DNA from: DASXRU01 sp034665305 | GTDB taxonomy: Bacteria; Acidobacteriota; Blastocatellia; Pyrinomonadales; Pyrinomonadaceae | NCBI GenBank assembly: GCA_034665305.1 | Contig: JAXDFZ010000003.1 | Location: 194,318 to 258,317, forward strand | Length of the DNA stretch: 64,000 nucleotides | Reading direction: 5' to 3' | In this document: piece after piece, positions 35,031 through 47,000 of the stretch | Numbering within the stretch: position 1 is the stretch's first letter | Layout of the letters: each line of letters starts with the position of its first letter | The notes under the pieces: generated by a model | The model's database searches: none | What the model was told of the DNA's origin: nothing | The model's input: the letters and a program-made list of their open reading frames with translations, nothing else | Made by a program: the position numbers and the translations under genes

Positions 35031-38000
35031 GGAACGGGCGCCACCCCCATCGGCGTTAGGATTTCCGCAAATCTCTTCAGCACCGCAAAGTTTGTTCCTG
35101 CACCGTGTGCCGCGGGATAGGCGATCACACCATAACCTGCCCTTTTGGCGCTTTCAGCGATAGCCTGCGTCTGCCGGTACTCAAGAGTCGAATTATATCC
35201 CCAAGCGTTCGCCACTTGAGGATTTGTGAGATCGAGAGTCTTTTGACCGGACAAATTCATATCGAAGCGCACGACATGGGTATAACTTCCGCTGTGGGCT
35301 GCCACTTCATTCACCGCGGTTTGTCCGCTTTCGGCCACGTAAAAGGCTTTACCAAATCGATTATCAAACCGGAGCAGCGCTGGGTCAATTTCATCCATAA
35401 CTTCTTGGGGATAAGAAGTGGCATGTCTTACTGCAAAAGGCTCGATGTTTGAAGCTGCAAAGACAGAGCCTGTGAAGCGTTGGGCTGCGCTAGTAATGGA
35501 TAGAAGATTGTCAGCGACTATTGATCCAACCAACGTAGGGCCAAGCGCTAAGTACTCGCCACGGTAGTTTTCGTCTTGGCTGAGTTTGTATAAGTCTACG
35601 GCTGCAAGAATGACCCGCGCCGTGCTAATCAAACTTTGATATTCGTAATACAGCGAGACCACGTTCGAAACGAGCGGCGCGACTTCCTCCATCGCCGAGA
35701 CCTGACCACTGGGATCAATCAGATTTGTCGGATTGTTCTGCGCATATGAGTACTTATGAAGAGACTGAGGATCGTGGGGACTGCCTTCAAAGGAATCCAT
35801 TGTCCAGAAGCGACCCGCGGCCGGGTTTAGGTATCTGGCGCGCAGGTAGTAGAAGGCCAGGTCAGCATCGAATTGTTCGCCGGCGTAGAGGTAATCGTTT
35901 GCGGTGTTGCCGACGTGCGCGATGAGGTTGCCGAAGGCGTCATAGTCGTATGTGTCTGTGACGGCGCCGGCGGCGTCGGTAAGTAAACGCACGCTGCCGT
36001 GGCCGTCGTATCCGTAGAATGAGAGGGAACAATTTGCCGTCGGGAGCGGGCAGCGTTGCGAGATTAGATCGTGACCGTAGGTGTAGCTGCGGGTGACGTT
36101 GCCGTATTGTAGTTCCTCGATGACTTGGGCGTAGCCGGTCGGATTGTTTGTGTCCACCAGATAATTCGTGGTGACGCCCGCCACGGTTTTGCCGACGCGG
36201 TTGCCATCGCCGTCGTAGACAAACGCGCCGGCTGGGCCAGCACCAGGTGTGAAAGACGCGAGCTGGTTTTCAAAATCGTAATCGTACGAGTTTCCATTCG
36301 CCGTCGTGGTGTTGCCGTTGTCGTCGTAACTCTCGCTGGCCAGCCGGTCGTTCGCGTCGTAGCTCGCGGTTTGGGAAATTACCGGCGTCACCGTGGAAGT
36401 TCGCGAGAGACGGTTGCCAACCGCATCGTAACTGTAGCTGATTGTCCCATTGACGTTGTGCGGGCCATTCGCGATCGTCTCTGCGCGCAAACGATAGAGA
36501 TCGTCATAGCTGTAGGTCACGGTCCTGCCGTTAAGTTCCGTCACTCCGACGCGATTTCCCGCCGGGCCCAACGTGTATGAATAGCCGGCAACATGTGAAA
36601 CGGCTGTTCCCACCGTCATGTTGGTGAGGCGATTCAGTGAGTTGTACGCATAACTCGTGCTGATCTGGTTCGGGTAAAGGTAGCTCTGTAAGTTTCCCGC
36701 CCCGTTGTACGTGTAGGACGTGACGCCGCCGTTGAGCGTGATGAGCTGGTTGTCCTTAACACTAGCGAGACGATTCAGCGCGTCGTACCCGTAGTCGATA
36801 CTGACGCCGTTGGCATGCGCCGATCGCGTGGTGGCCACATTACCGGCGTCGTCGTAGGTGTAACTCAACGCGCCGAAGGGCGTCTGTCTGCCAATCAAAC
36901 GGTTGCGAACGTCATACGAATAGACCGTCGTGCCGGACGCATCGACCATGCTGGCGCGCTGGCCGTTTGCGTTATAGGTGAAGCTGATCGCCGGTTGGTT
37001 AAAGGAAACGTCCGGTGTCTTCGACGATAAGCGCCGCATCGCGTCGTAGGCGAACGAGGTTACTTTCCCGTTAAAGTCCGTGCGGGTTCGCAGATTTCCA
37101 GCGAGATCATAAGAATAACTTTCAAACTGGCCGAGCGGCAGCATCCGTTTCATACGGCGGCCAAGTTGATCGTATTCGAACCTGGTGATGTGATTGTTAG
37201 CGTCAGTCTGCGACAGTTGCCGGCCCAGTTCGTCGTAGGTGTAGATCGTTTCCTGATTGAGAGCATCGGTGACCTTCGTTAACCGGCCCAAAGCGTCGTA
37301 GCTGAACCGGGTGGGCTTGCCCGCTTGATCGGTTTTCGTGGCGGTACGGCCGAGCGCGTCGTAGCTAACGGAATCGAAAGAGCGATCGGCGTGGATTGTT
37401 TTTATGCGCCGGTTGTCGGCGTCATATTCATAACTGGTCGCATGCCCGAGCGCGTCGGTGACCGAAAGCTGATTGCCGTTGGCGTCGTAAGCAAACGTTG
37501 TTTCCTGGCCCAGCGCATTTTTGATCGTCATGCGACGGCCGGCGTCGTCGTAAAAATATCGGGTGACGTTGCCGCGCGCATCTGTCTGCGATAGCAGTTG
37601 TCCCGCGGCGTCATAGACTGAAGAGGCGCTCGTGCCGTCGGCAAAAGTCGTGCGCAGCAGGCGGCCCAACTCGTCGTATGAGTAAGACGTCACGTGTCCC
37701 GCGCGATCCGTGCTGGTCAGCCGGCGCCCTTCCGCATCGTAAGCCGTTTCCTCATGTGTGCTGTCCGGGTAATCCGTTCGCGTCAAACGGCCCATGTCGT
37801 CATAACTAAATTCGGTGCGGTGTCCCAACTGATCGATGGTGGCACCCTGTTGCCCGGTGAGGTTGTACTCGACCTTCGTCGAAGAGCCATCGGCGTAGAT
37901 TGTTTTCACGAGGCGGTTAAGCTTGTCGTATTCGTAATTAGTTGTAATCGTTTCCGGCTGGCCCAACGTGTTGGTGCGTGTCACCCTCTGACTTTTGCGA

Positions 38001-41000
38001 TTGCCATTAGCGTCGTAGGTGTACGTCGTGACGTGGCCCAACGCGTCGGTTTCGCTGCTCAACCGCCCATTGCCGTCATAGCTGTAGACCGTCTGACCGT
38101 TCAGCGCATCCTTCATCGCGCTGCGCTGGCCGGTGATGGCGCTAAAGGTGTACGTCGTCGAATTATTCAACGCGTCGGTTGCGCTTAGCAGATTCGTCCC
38201 CGCCGCGTCATAGGTATTCGTTGTCGTTTGGCCCAGCGCGTCGGTAATAGTCAGAACCTGACGCGCGCCGTTGTAGGTAGACTGCATGGCATGGCCGAGG
38301 GGATCGGTAACGCTGGTGCGGTTATCGGCCGAGTCGTAGGCGTAGGTGGTCGTCTTGCCCAGCTCATTCGTTTCGCTCAGGACGTTATCGAGTTCGTCAT
38401 AACTAAAACTCCTGACACCGCCTTTGGCATCGACGCGGCGCAGAACGTTGCCGCGCTCGTCATACTCGTAACGCGTCGCACGCCCCAGGCGATCGGTGAT
38501 GGTTTCCACGCGTCCGGCGATATCGTGATCGTAGGCGAGCGCATGGTTGAACGCGTCGCGTTGCCCTATCAAACGCCCGCTCGCGTCGAACTCATTTTGC
38601 AAAGGCGTGGTGCCACGCGCGTCCGTGATCGTCACTAGTCGATGATCGGAATCGTAGCTATAGGTGGTTGTTTGCTGTTCGCGGTCGGTGTAACTGACCA
38701 GATCGCCGCGCGCATCGTACGCATAAGTTTGCGAGTTCCCATTCGGGTCCGTAATGCTGGTAATACGATTGGCAGGATCGCGCGTGAAGGCGACGCTGCG
38801 GCCGGTCGAGTGAATTATCCCGGCGCTCGTGAGGGTGAGGGAATTGCCGTAAGGGTCGCGCACACTGCTGACCCCGGTGCGCTGATCGATGACATAGACC
38901 GCGCCCTCCGCTGTGGTCAGGCGGAAGGTTCCGGCGTTGAAGATGTCGGGATTGTTTTGATTGATCAGGCGGACCGCTCCGGGTAGCACGCCTTGTGTTT
39001 CTACCAACACGTCGCTGGGCCCGACGGCCTCGAGCGTGGCGTGCGTGCCCGGTTCGGGAGTGAACATGAGCCGGGTGGAAGTAATCGGTGCCAGTTGTTG
39101 GCAATGAATTGCAGTGGTGGCCTGAAACCTAAAGACTTTGCCGTCGCCGAAAGTGACTGCCACCTTGTGCGGCCGGCCCGGCTCCAGGCAATAGGTAGGA
39201 ATGGCGCCGCTGGAAACGGTTTCCAGCCAACTGAAACCGAGGACGCCGGTTTTTTCAACCCGTGCGCTCTTGATTCCGAGTTGCCAGCCGACGCCGAAAT
39301 CGCCCGCCCGGTTGTCGCGGCTGTCATAGCTGCGCACGACTTCTATCGGCAGCCCCGCGACCGGCACATTGAGATCCGAAAAAGCGATCTGAAAATGGCC
39401 GACCTTCAGGTTCTTGTCGACAAGAACGCTGGTTGACGTGAACGAAGTCTGGCCGTACTCATCAGTTGCACGTAGACGGAGCGAGTAGATGCCGTTCAGC
39501 ATCATGGTCGTGTCGAGCGTCCCCAATGTGCTGTTGGTTACCTGGGCATGGCCGGAAGCCACCGTGCGCCAACCCTGGCTTGCGGAGCCATCCAAAGCGG
39601 TGTCGCCGCTTCGCTCTGCCACCGCACTCCAAATGTCGTCTGTGTTCAGGCGGTATTCGAGCGTCCAACTGCCATTGCTGACGGAGCCGGTTACGAGCGC
39701 GGGCGCCGTCAACTCAGCGCCATCAGCAGGAGCGGTGATCCCGACGGTTGGTAGCGGAACGTTATCGTTCACCTGAACGGTAATGTCGTCGGCGGCGGAA
39801 AATTGGCTATCGCTCGCGGTTAGCCGGAGAACGTAAGTGCCCGTGGCGCTGAATTGAGCGTTGGTGACGGTGACGTTGGGATTAACGAAGGAAACAGTTC
39901 CGGAACCACTCAGCATGGACCACGTAGTAGTCAAACCGCTGGTGCCCGGCAAACCGTCATCGCTCACACTGCCATTCAATGCAGCGCCCTGCGACAGCAG
40001 TGTGGTCTGATCTGCGCCGGCATTCACAGTAGGCGCCACGTTCGCCGGAGTGACCGTAACGACGACTTCATCGCTCGCGCTCAGCGCGCCGTCGCTGGCA
40101 GTCAAACGGAGGACGTAAGTGCCGGCGACACTAAACTGGATGCTGGTTATCGCATTGTCTGGATTGCCGAACGTCGCTGCAGCAGGTCCGCTGGTTTGCG
40201 TCCAAACCACAGACACACTGCTCCCTAACGGCAAGCCATCATCCGCCGCGTTGCCGTTTAGACTTATCGGTGCAGCCGTTAAGGTGATCGCCTGGTCCAG
40301 GCCCGCGCTCACAGTTGGCGGTTGATTCACTGCGGCCGGGCTGACCGTGACAGTAAGAACTGATGAGGCTGCGTATTCCCCGTCGTCGGCCGTCAAACTC
40401 AGCACGTAGGCTCCGGGCGTGCTGAACGCCGCAGTCGTGTTGGCGGAGGTAGCATCCGCAAACGTGACTATTCCCGGACCGCTGCGCCGGCTCCAGAAAA
40501 CGGAGAGACTGCTCCCTACAGGCCCGCCATCATCGGTTACAGTTGCCGCAAGGCTCGCGCTGGCCGGTAGGGTGATTGTTTGATCGTTCCCGGGGACAAC
40601 GACCGGCGATTGGTTCGCTGGATTCACGAGCACATTAAGATCGCTGGTCGCGTTCAGCTCTCCATCGCTGGCCGTCAAGCGCAGCACATACGTTCCCGGC
40701 GTAGTGAAGGTCGCGCCGGATAAAGGCGATTGCGAATTCGCGAAGCTGACCGGCCCCGGCCCCGAGACCACGCTCCAGTTAGCAGAGAGGCTGCTGCCGG
40801 CGGGCAAGCCATCATCGCCTACGTGAGCCTCGAGCTTGATCCCGGCCGTGTGGAACGGCCGCAGGCTGATGGAATCAAAGAAAGCATCGTTGCCCGCGCC
40901 GCTGTTGCGCTGGGCCAGCAAGCGCACCCTGATCCAGCCCGTGCCGGCGGGGGCAGTTCTTATGTCCTCAGTTAAATGCCATTCGTCGGTGGCGGTGATA

Positions 41001-44000
41001 ATTCCCGAATCGAGCGTGGCGATGACGTTGGTATTCGTGACGTCGCGATACTCGACGATGACGCGGCCGGCGTCAGGACTGGCTTCCGGCAGGGAACGCA
41101 GGTATGCCTGAAACTCAAACTGCTGCGCGCCGGCTGCAATGGCTGCGGCAAAAGCAGACACATCGATGTCCTGTCGCAGCTCCGCTGCTGCATCGTTCCC
41201 GGCAAAGAAATAAGAGCTTCCCTGTTGCGGGGCGGGCGAATTACTCCCGTCATTCATGGCACCCTGCCGCCAGTTGGATCCCTGAGTTTCGATCCAGTGC
41301 GGAATCTCGCCATGGTTTAGCGGCGCTTCATTACTTGAATTAAGAACCAGATTTTCGTTAAGAGTTACGACTTTATTCGCTCCTGCCTGGGCCGTGGGCG
41401 CTTGATTGGCAGGAGCGGGGGTCACCGTTATCACAACATCGTCGCTGGCGCCGAGGGCGGTATCGTTCGCCGAGAAGCGCAGTACATAAGCGCCGGCGGC
41501 TGTGAATATCGCGGAGGTGTTCGCCGCATTCGCATTAGCAAAGACGACGTCGCCCGGCCCACTGATCCTGGTCCACAACAGATTGAGAGTGTTTGCCGGC
41601 AAACCGTCGTCAGAAGCTGTGGCTGACAGAATCGCCGCTGCCGGCAGAGCGATGGTTTGATCGGGTCCGGCAGTAACGGTTGGTGGTTGGTTTGGCGGCG
41701 ACCAGATCATGGTCGCGTTGGCGTGAGCGCCTGCGAGTGCCGCCGTGATCTGATCAGCCCCGGAGTGCGTTCCGAGATAACAAAGTGTTGCCTGTCCGGC
41801 CGCGTCAGTTTGCAGCGAGGTGTTGGCAGGATTCGCACCTGAGATTGAGAAGTTGACGGTCGCGCCGCCTTGCGGCAGTTGGAACTGATCCGTGGTAGTC
41901 GCGATCACACAGCCCTGCGTGTTGATGGTATGCGCCGAAACTTCGGGCGCGACGGTCACCACGACGTTCGTCGCTGTTGGCGAAAGGTTCAAGCCGCCGG
42001 GATAGCCATAGCTCTCGTCCTGAGCAAATCCATAGACGGAAACGCCGAATCCTGCCGGCCCATCGAGGGTGTGTGCCCCAACGGTGAGGGGTAACTGCGC
42101 GCCTGAATAACCACTGACGCCAATCGCAGTGAAACTTCCCGCGGCAAGCGCTGCGCCATCGAGAGTAATGCTGCCGAGTAGGGCCGTCGGCGCTATCACA
42201 TTCGCGTAATTGATCTGAAATCCGCTGGCAGGAGTGGAAATCGTGTAGTGATCCAGAAATTGCGTGTAGGGCGGGACGATCATGAAGAAGGGATCGGCTT
42301 TGCCAGTTGTGCCGTTATCGAAGTAGATGCTGGTGCAATACTGAGCTACGAGAATCGGCTTCGTGGCAACTATTTCGGCCGGCGCCTGCAACAATCGTTC
42401 TACGAATTCGCCGCGATTCAGCACAGCGACCAGGGCGCCGTCGAGATAGACGCTTGTGTCATCATCTCGCGCCAGGAAACGGAAGTAGTCGCCCTTGGTG
42501 CGGGTGGCCAACGGTAAGGTGGCGAAGCGCTTGCCCCATGAATTCGCGGGCGGCAATTGTTCCAATAAGTGATCGGCGCAGCAGCCGACTTCGGCCGGAA
42601 TCGTCGCAGCCATGTGTCCGCTGAAAACTGCAACCGGTTTCGTTGAGCTAACGCGGCTGCCAGTGAGATCGCCCAACGCAGTGGGGACCGTGTTTTGCAG
42701 CAGATAGGTTTGTCCCTGGTTCAGCGTGATCGCATAGGGCACGCCGGCGATATGACTGCCGGTCGTAGCCGCTGGAGTTATCGTTACAGTGGTGCCATTT
42801 TCGGCGGCGACAATGCCGAATTCACTCGAGGGACCGAACGCCATGTTGCTATAGGTCAGCACATAGTAGTCGGAGCCCAGGGAAGTCACCGGCAGGCCAA
42901 GAAAGGCATCCGTCGAAAAGATGCGTTGGCTTATTCCATAGACCCCAATCGGCTGTTGCGAAGTGACATGAATTCCTTTTGCCTGGACCACCTCGGCATC
43001 GGTGACCTGGACGAAAGGAAGAGTGACGGTCGCTACGCTATTAGCGCTCACGGCAAAGTTCTGGACGAAGTTCATCCCCGGGATGGAGACGGTGCCGGAA
43101 GTGCTGACGGTTGAAGTTATCGATAACTTCTGCGTGGCCAGGCCACCGGTGAAGTAGGCGGACGGAAACATAAGCCAAAAGTCGGTGCCCTGATGGGTTG
43201 GCGATCCGCTGGCGGGTTTTGTGCCTGCGCTGGGCGGGACTCCGGCACCGGAGCTACTTGCGTACAAATCATCGCCGGCAAAACTTCCCGTAACGACGTC
43301 GATCTTCGTTCCCTCCGGCATGGGGACGGATATTTCAGCGACACCGTTCGGGCCGGTGACGGCTGTGAAGGACGAGCCGTTCAAAGTGAATTGGATCCTT
43401 TTGCCAGTCAGTGGTTGGTTGGCGAAGGTGTCCCGCAACGCTCCGCGCACTAAGAGAGATATTCCCGTTGTTTGCGCCGGCGGGTTTTCCATCCCAAACG
43501 ATGTCGGTCGCCTGGTGACAGTAAATGTCGCGCTGTCCGTGCCGGTGCCGCCGTCTTTGTCGCTAATGTTCAGGATGGCCCGGTAGCTGCCGGGCGTGGC
43601 ATAGCTATGGAGCACGGCTGCATTCGCGTTGGTGCAGTTGATGCATGAAGACGTCTGGCCATCACCGAAATTCCAATCGCCATGCAGCGTCTGGTTGTCG
43701 ATCGGACTCTGGTCCGAAATGCGCGGGAGGCTGGTCCATTGCTCACCCCAGACCAGTGTTTTGCCCGGATCAATATCCACGGCGGGCGGCAAATTCAAGA
43801 CCAGCACGTCGCGCGTGATCGAGTAGTTGGTCCCGAGCGGATCGCCGACTTTCAACTTAACGTGAAAAGTGCCGCTGTCCTGAAACGTGTGCGAGCTGGT
43901 GTTTGCGCCTTGCGACAGAGTGCTGCCGTCGCCAAAGTCGTATTGGCGAATCGCGGTCGGCCGAAGTAAGAGTGGCGTGATATCGGAAAAGCGAACGGCC

Positions 44001-47000
44001 TCGCCCGCCTCATGGACGATGATCGGCGAGTGTGTGAAGTCAGGCTGCAGGGCAACGGCGACGTGAAAAAGCGTCTGACGCGAACTGGTAAGTCCCGAGT
44101 CATCCGTCACAGCGAGCGTGACGGGATAATCACCTGGGGCGGGGAATATGTGAAACGGATTGCGGCCAGTACTGGTGCTGCCGTCGCCGAAATTCCAGCC
44201 CCAGGAAATAATCTGGCCATCCGAATCGGTCGAGCGATCGAAAAACTGAGTGTTCGTTCCGATGGTCGCGCTGGAAAAAACATAAAAACTGCTCAGGCCG
44301 ATTTGACTGGAGCCGTAGTTGTTCTTCAGTAGCAACTTCACATACTTCGCCGGCGCCGGCGGAAAGTAAAAGTCCTGCAGCTGCGCAGAGTTGATGAGCG
44401 TGCCGGAGAGCACTGACGCAAAGGATGAATCTGCAGCGTCTGTGTTTGACACCAGTAGCTCGAAGTCTTTGGGTGATCGGTTCAGATCATTGGCGGCCGG
44501 GCCGGGGCGGAGGGCGATGTGATTGATGGTCCATGAATCGCCGCGCGGCAGGATCAGCTTGAGCCACTGGTTCGTATTCTGATTGGGCGCAGTCACCCAC
44601 GGCTTGTCTACCGGGTCAATGTCGATAGCGTTGGCGGCCGTCTCTGCGGCGCTGGCCTGGCTCGAGAAACCAATCACAGCGGAGCCTCGATCTGGGGCGG
44701 CCAGCACTTCCAGTTCTTTCACGCCGACGATGGACGAGCTGTAAGAGCTCTTCCAAACGAATTGCACATAACGCGCATCGACGAAGCTGCTGAACTGAAA
44801 CTCCTGTGCGGGCGAGTTGAAAATCGGCGCGAGGGTGCCGCTGTAAACTGTCGTGAAGGCGCTGTCGGCAGTGCTGCTGTTGGAAATTCTGATTTCAAAA
44901 TCTTTTGGGCCAGACTGGCTGAAGGTGTCACTGAGTGGCAGGATGCGCACGCCGTAGATTCTTTGCGGCGCATCGTTCGCGAGCGAAGTCTTTACCCAGA
45001 CATTGTTGAGCGCGCCGGTGCCAATCCAGTTGGTGGCAGCGTTGCCGTCGAACGCGGCTTGCGCAGAGTTGGGGTGATTTGGCGATTCATTAGACGCGGC
45101 CACGACGCGCGCGGTGCCGGCGGCGATGACGTCAAAGGCGGGGGTGTGAATGCTCGATTCGCCGCCGTTGGTTAGCGGCACATACTTCACATATTTCGCC
45201 GGTATGGGTCCGCCGGGAAACAGGAACTGTTGCGCATAAGGAACGAACGATGCGCTCGTGGACAGGACGCGCGTGAAGGCAGCGTCCTCGGGGGTGGTGT
45301 TTGAGACCCAGACCTCGAAGTCTTTTACCGCGGTAGGCAGACCGTGGGCGCTGTCGTACCAGGTCGCGAGCCTGACGCCTTCGATCAGATAACTTTTGCC
45401 TCCCGCCAACTGGATCGTGGCGAACTGATTTGCGGTACTGGTCGTTTGCCAACCGCCGATGAAGTATCCCAACAATCCATTCACGGAACCGGCGCCGCCC
45501 GGATAGCTGTAGTCGTAGATTGTGCCGCCATTTAGCGGCAGAGCGGGCGATTGGCAGAGGGCCACGTTTGCCTGGCCGGGAAGGGAAATCACGCTGTCAG
45601 CCCCTCCGGCGGCGACGGCGTTGAAAGTGCCCAAACGAATGCTGTTCGGATCGCCGTAGTTATTTTTCGCCAACAGCTTGATGTAGCGCGCGCGCACCGG
45701 CCCGCCGGTTAAGACAAACTCCTGTAGTTGTCCGTTGTTCAAGAGCGTGGCATTAAGGACAGTCACGAAGTTCGCGTCGTCGGCGGTAGTCGCGGAAATC
45801 TGCACTTCGAAACTCTTCAGCGAGGCATTGCTGACAGCGGCGTTCGCCGGCTGCAGCCGCACGCGCTCAATCCAAACCATCTGCTGGTCGTAGAACTGCA
45901 TTTTGGCGAACTGGTTGTTCAGGCCGGGCGTGGTCCAGAAGGTGAGGTTATCGCTATCCAGAATTTTGTCGGCGGCGAAGTTGGCGGAGGTTGCGCCGGA
46001 CGACGCGATGACGAAGGCGCCGGCAGTGCCGGTCGATTCGGGAACGACAAAGTCAGCGATCGGCGGCACTCGCGGATCGTTTACGGTGATGGTGACGTCG
46101 TCATGGTTTGTCAGTTCGGAATCAGAGACGGTGAGGCGCAGCACGTAGATTCCCGGCAAGCTGAATGTGGCAGTGGTAACGGTTGTGTTGGCGCCGGCGA
46201 AAGTAACTTCGCCTGGCCCGCTGAGTTTGCTCCAGGTGCTGGCCAGCGAGTTTCCCAACGGGTATCCGTCGTCGCTCAAGCTGCCGTTGAGATGGGCGGG
46301 GGTAAATAAACTAATTGACTGGTCGGCGCCCGCGTTGGCGGTGGGTGCGTGGTTCGGTGGCAGGACTGTGATCGTGATGTCGTCGCCGGTCGTGAGTTGG
46401 GTATCACTCACCGTCAATCGCAGCACGTACGTGCCAGGTTCGCTAAAGGTGGCGCTGGTGGCACTTGTGTTGGCGTTGGCGAAGACTACCGATCCGGGGC
46501 CGCTGAGTTTGGACCAATTCGCTGTTACCGAACTGCCGCGCGGCCAACCGTCGTCGGCCATCGTGCCGGACAGATTTACCGGTTGCGGAAGGATGATTGT
46601 CTGGTCCGCTCCCGCATTTGCGAGGGGCGCGGTATTCAGGGGATCGACAACGATCGTGACTTCATCGGTGCCGTTTAGTTCACCATCGCTTGTTGTTAGC
46701 CGGAGCACATAGACTCCGGCGATTGTGAAACTGGCGGCAGTCACGGTCATGTTCGGGTTTTCAAAAACGACCGGGGCGGGACCACTGACCGTGGTCCAGT
46801 GTGCGTTCAAAGTGCTGCCCTCCGGCCAGCCGTCATCCGACATCGAGCCGTTGAGTTGGATCGAGTTTGGCAGGGACGTGATCTGATCGGCGCCGGCACT
46901 CGTAGAGGGCGCCTGGTTTTCGGGTTGGACATTAATGGTGACGTCGCTGCTGGCAGAGAGTTCAGAGTCACTTGCGGTTAGGCGCAGGACATAGATACCG

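Noticed and set aside
36125..36580. Plus-strand open frames up to about 195 codons throughout 35-49 kb
   Set aside because: They lie opposite the giant gene in a GC-rich, repetitive sequence and their products have no domain, signal or ribosome site; the minus-strand reading has recognisable domains throughout.
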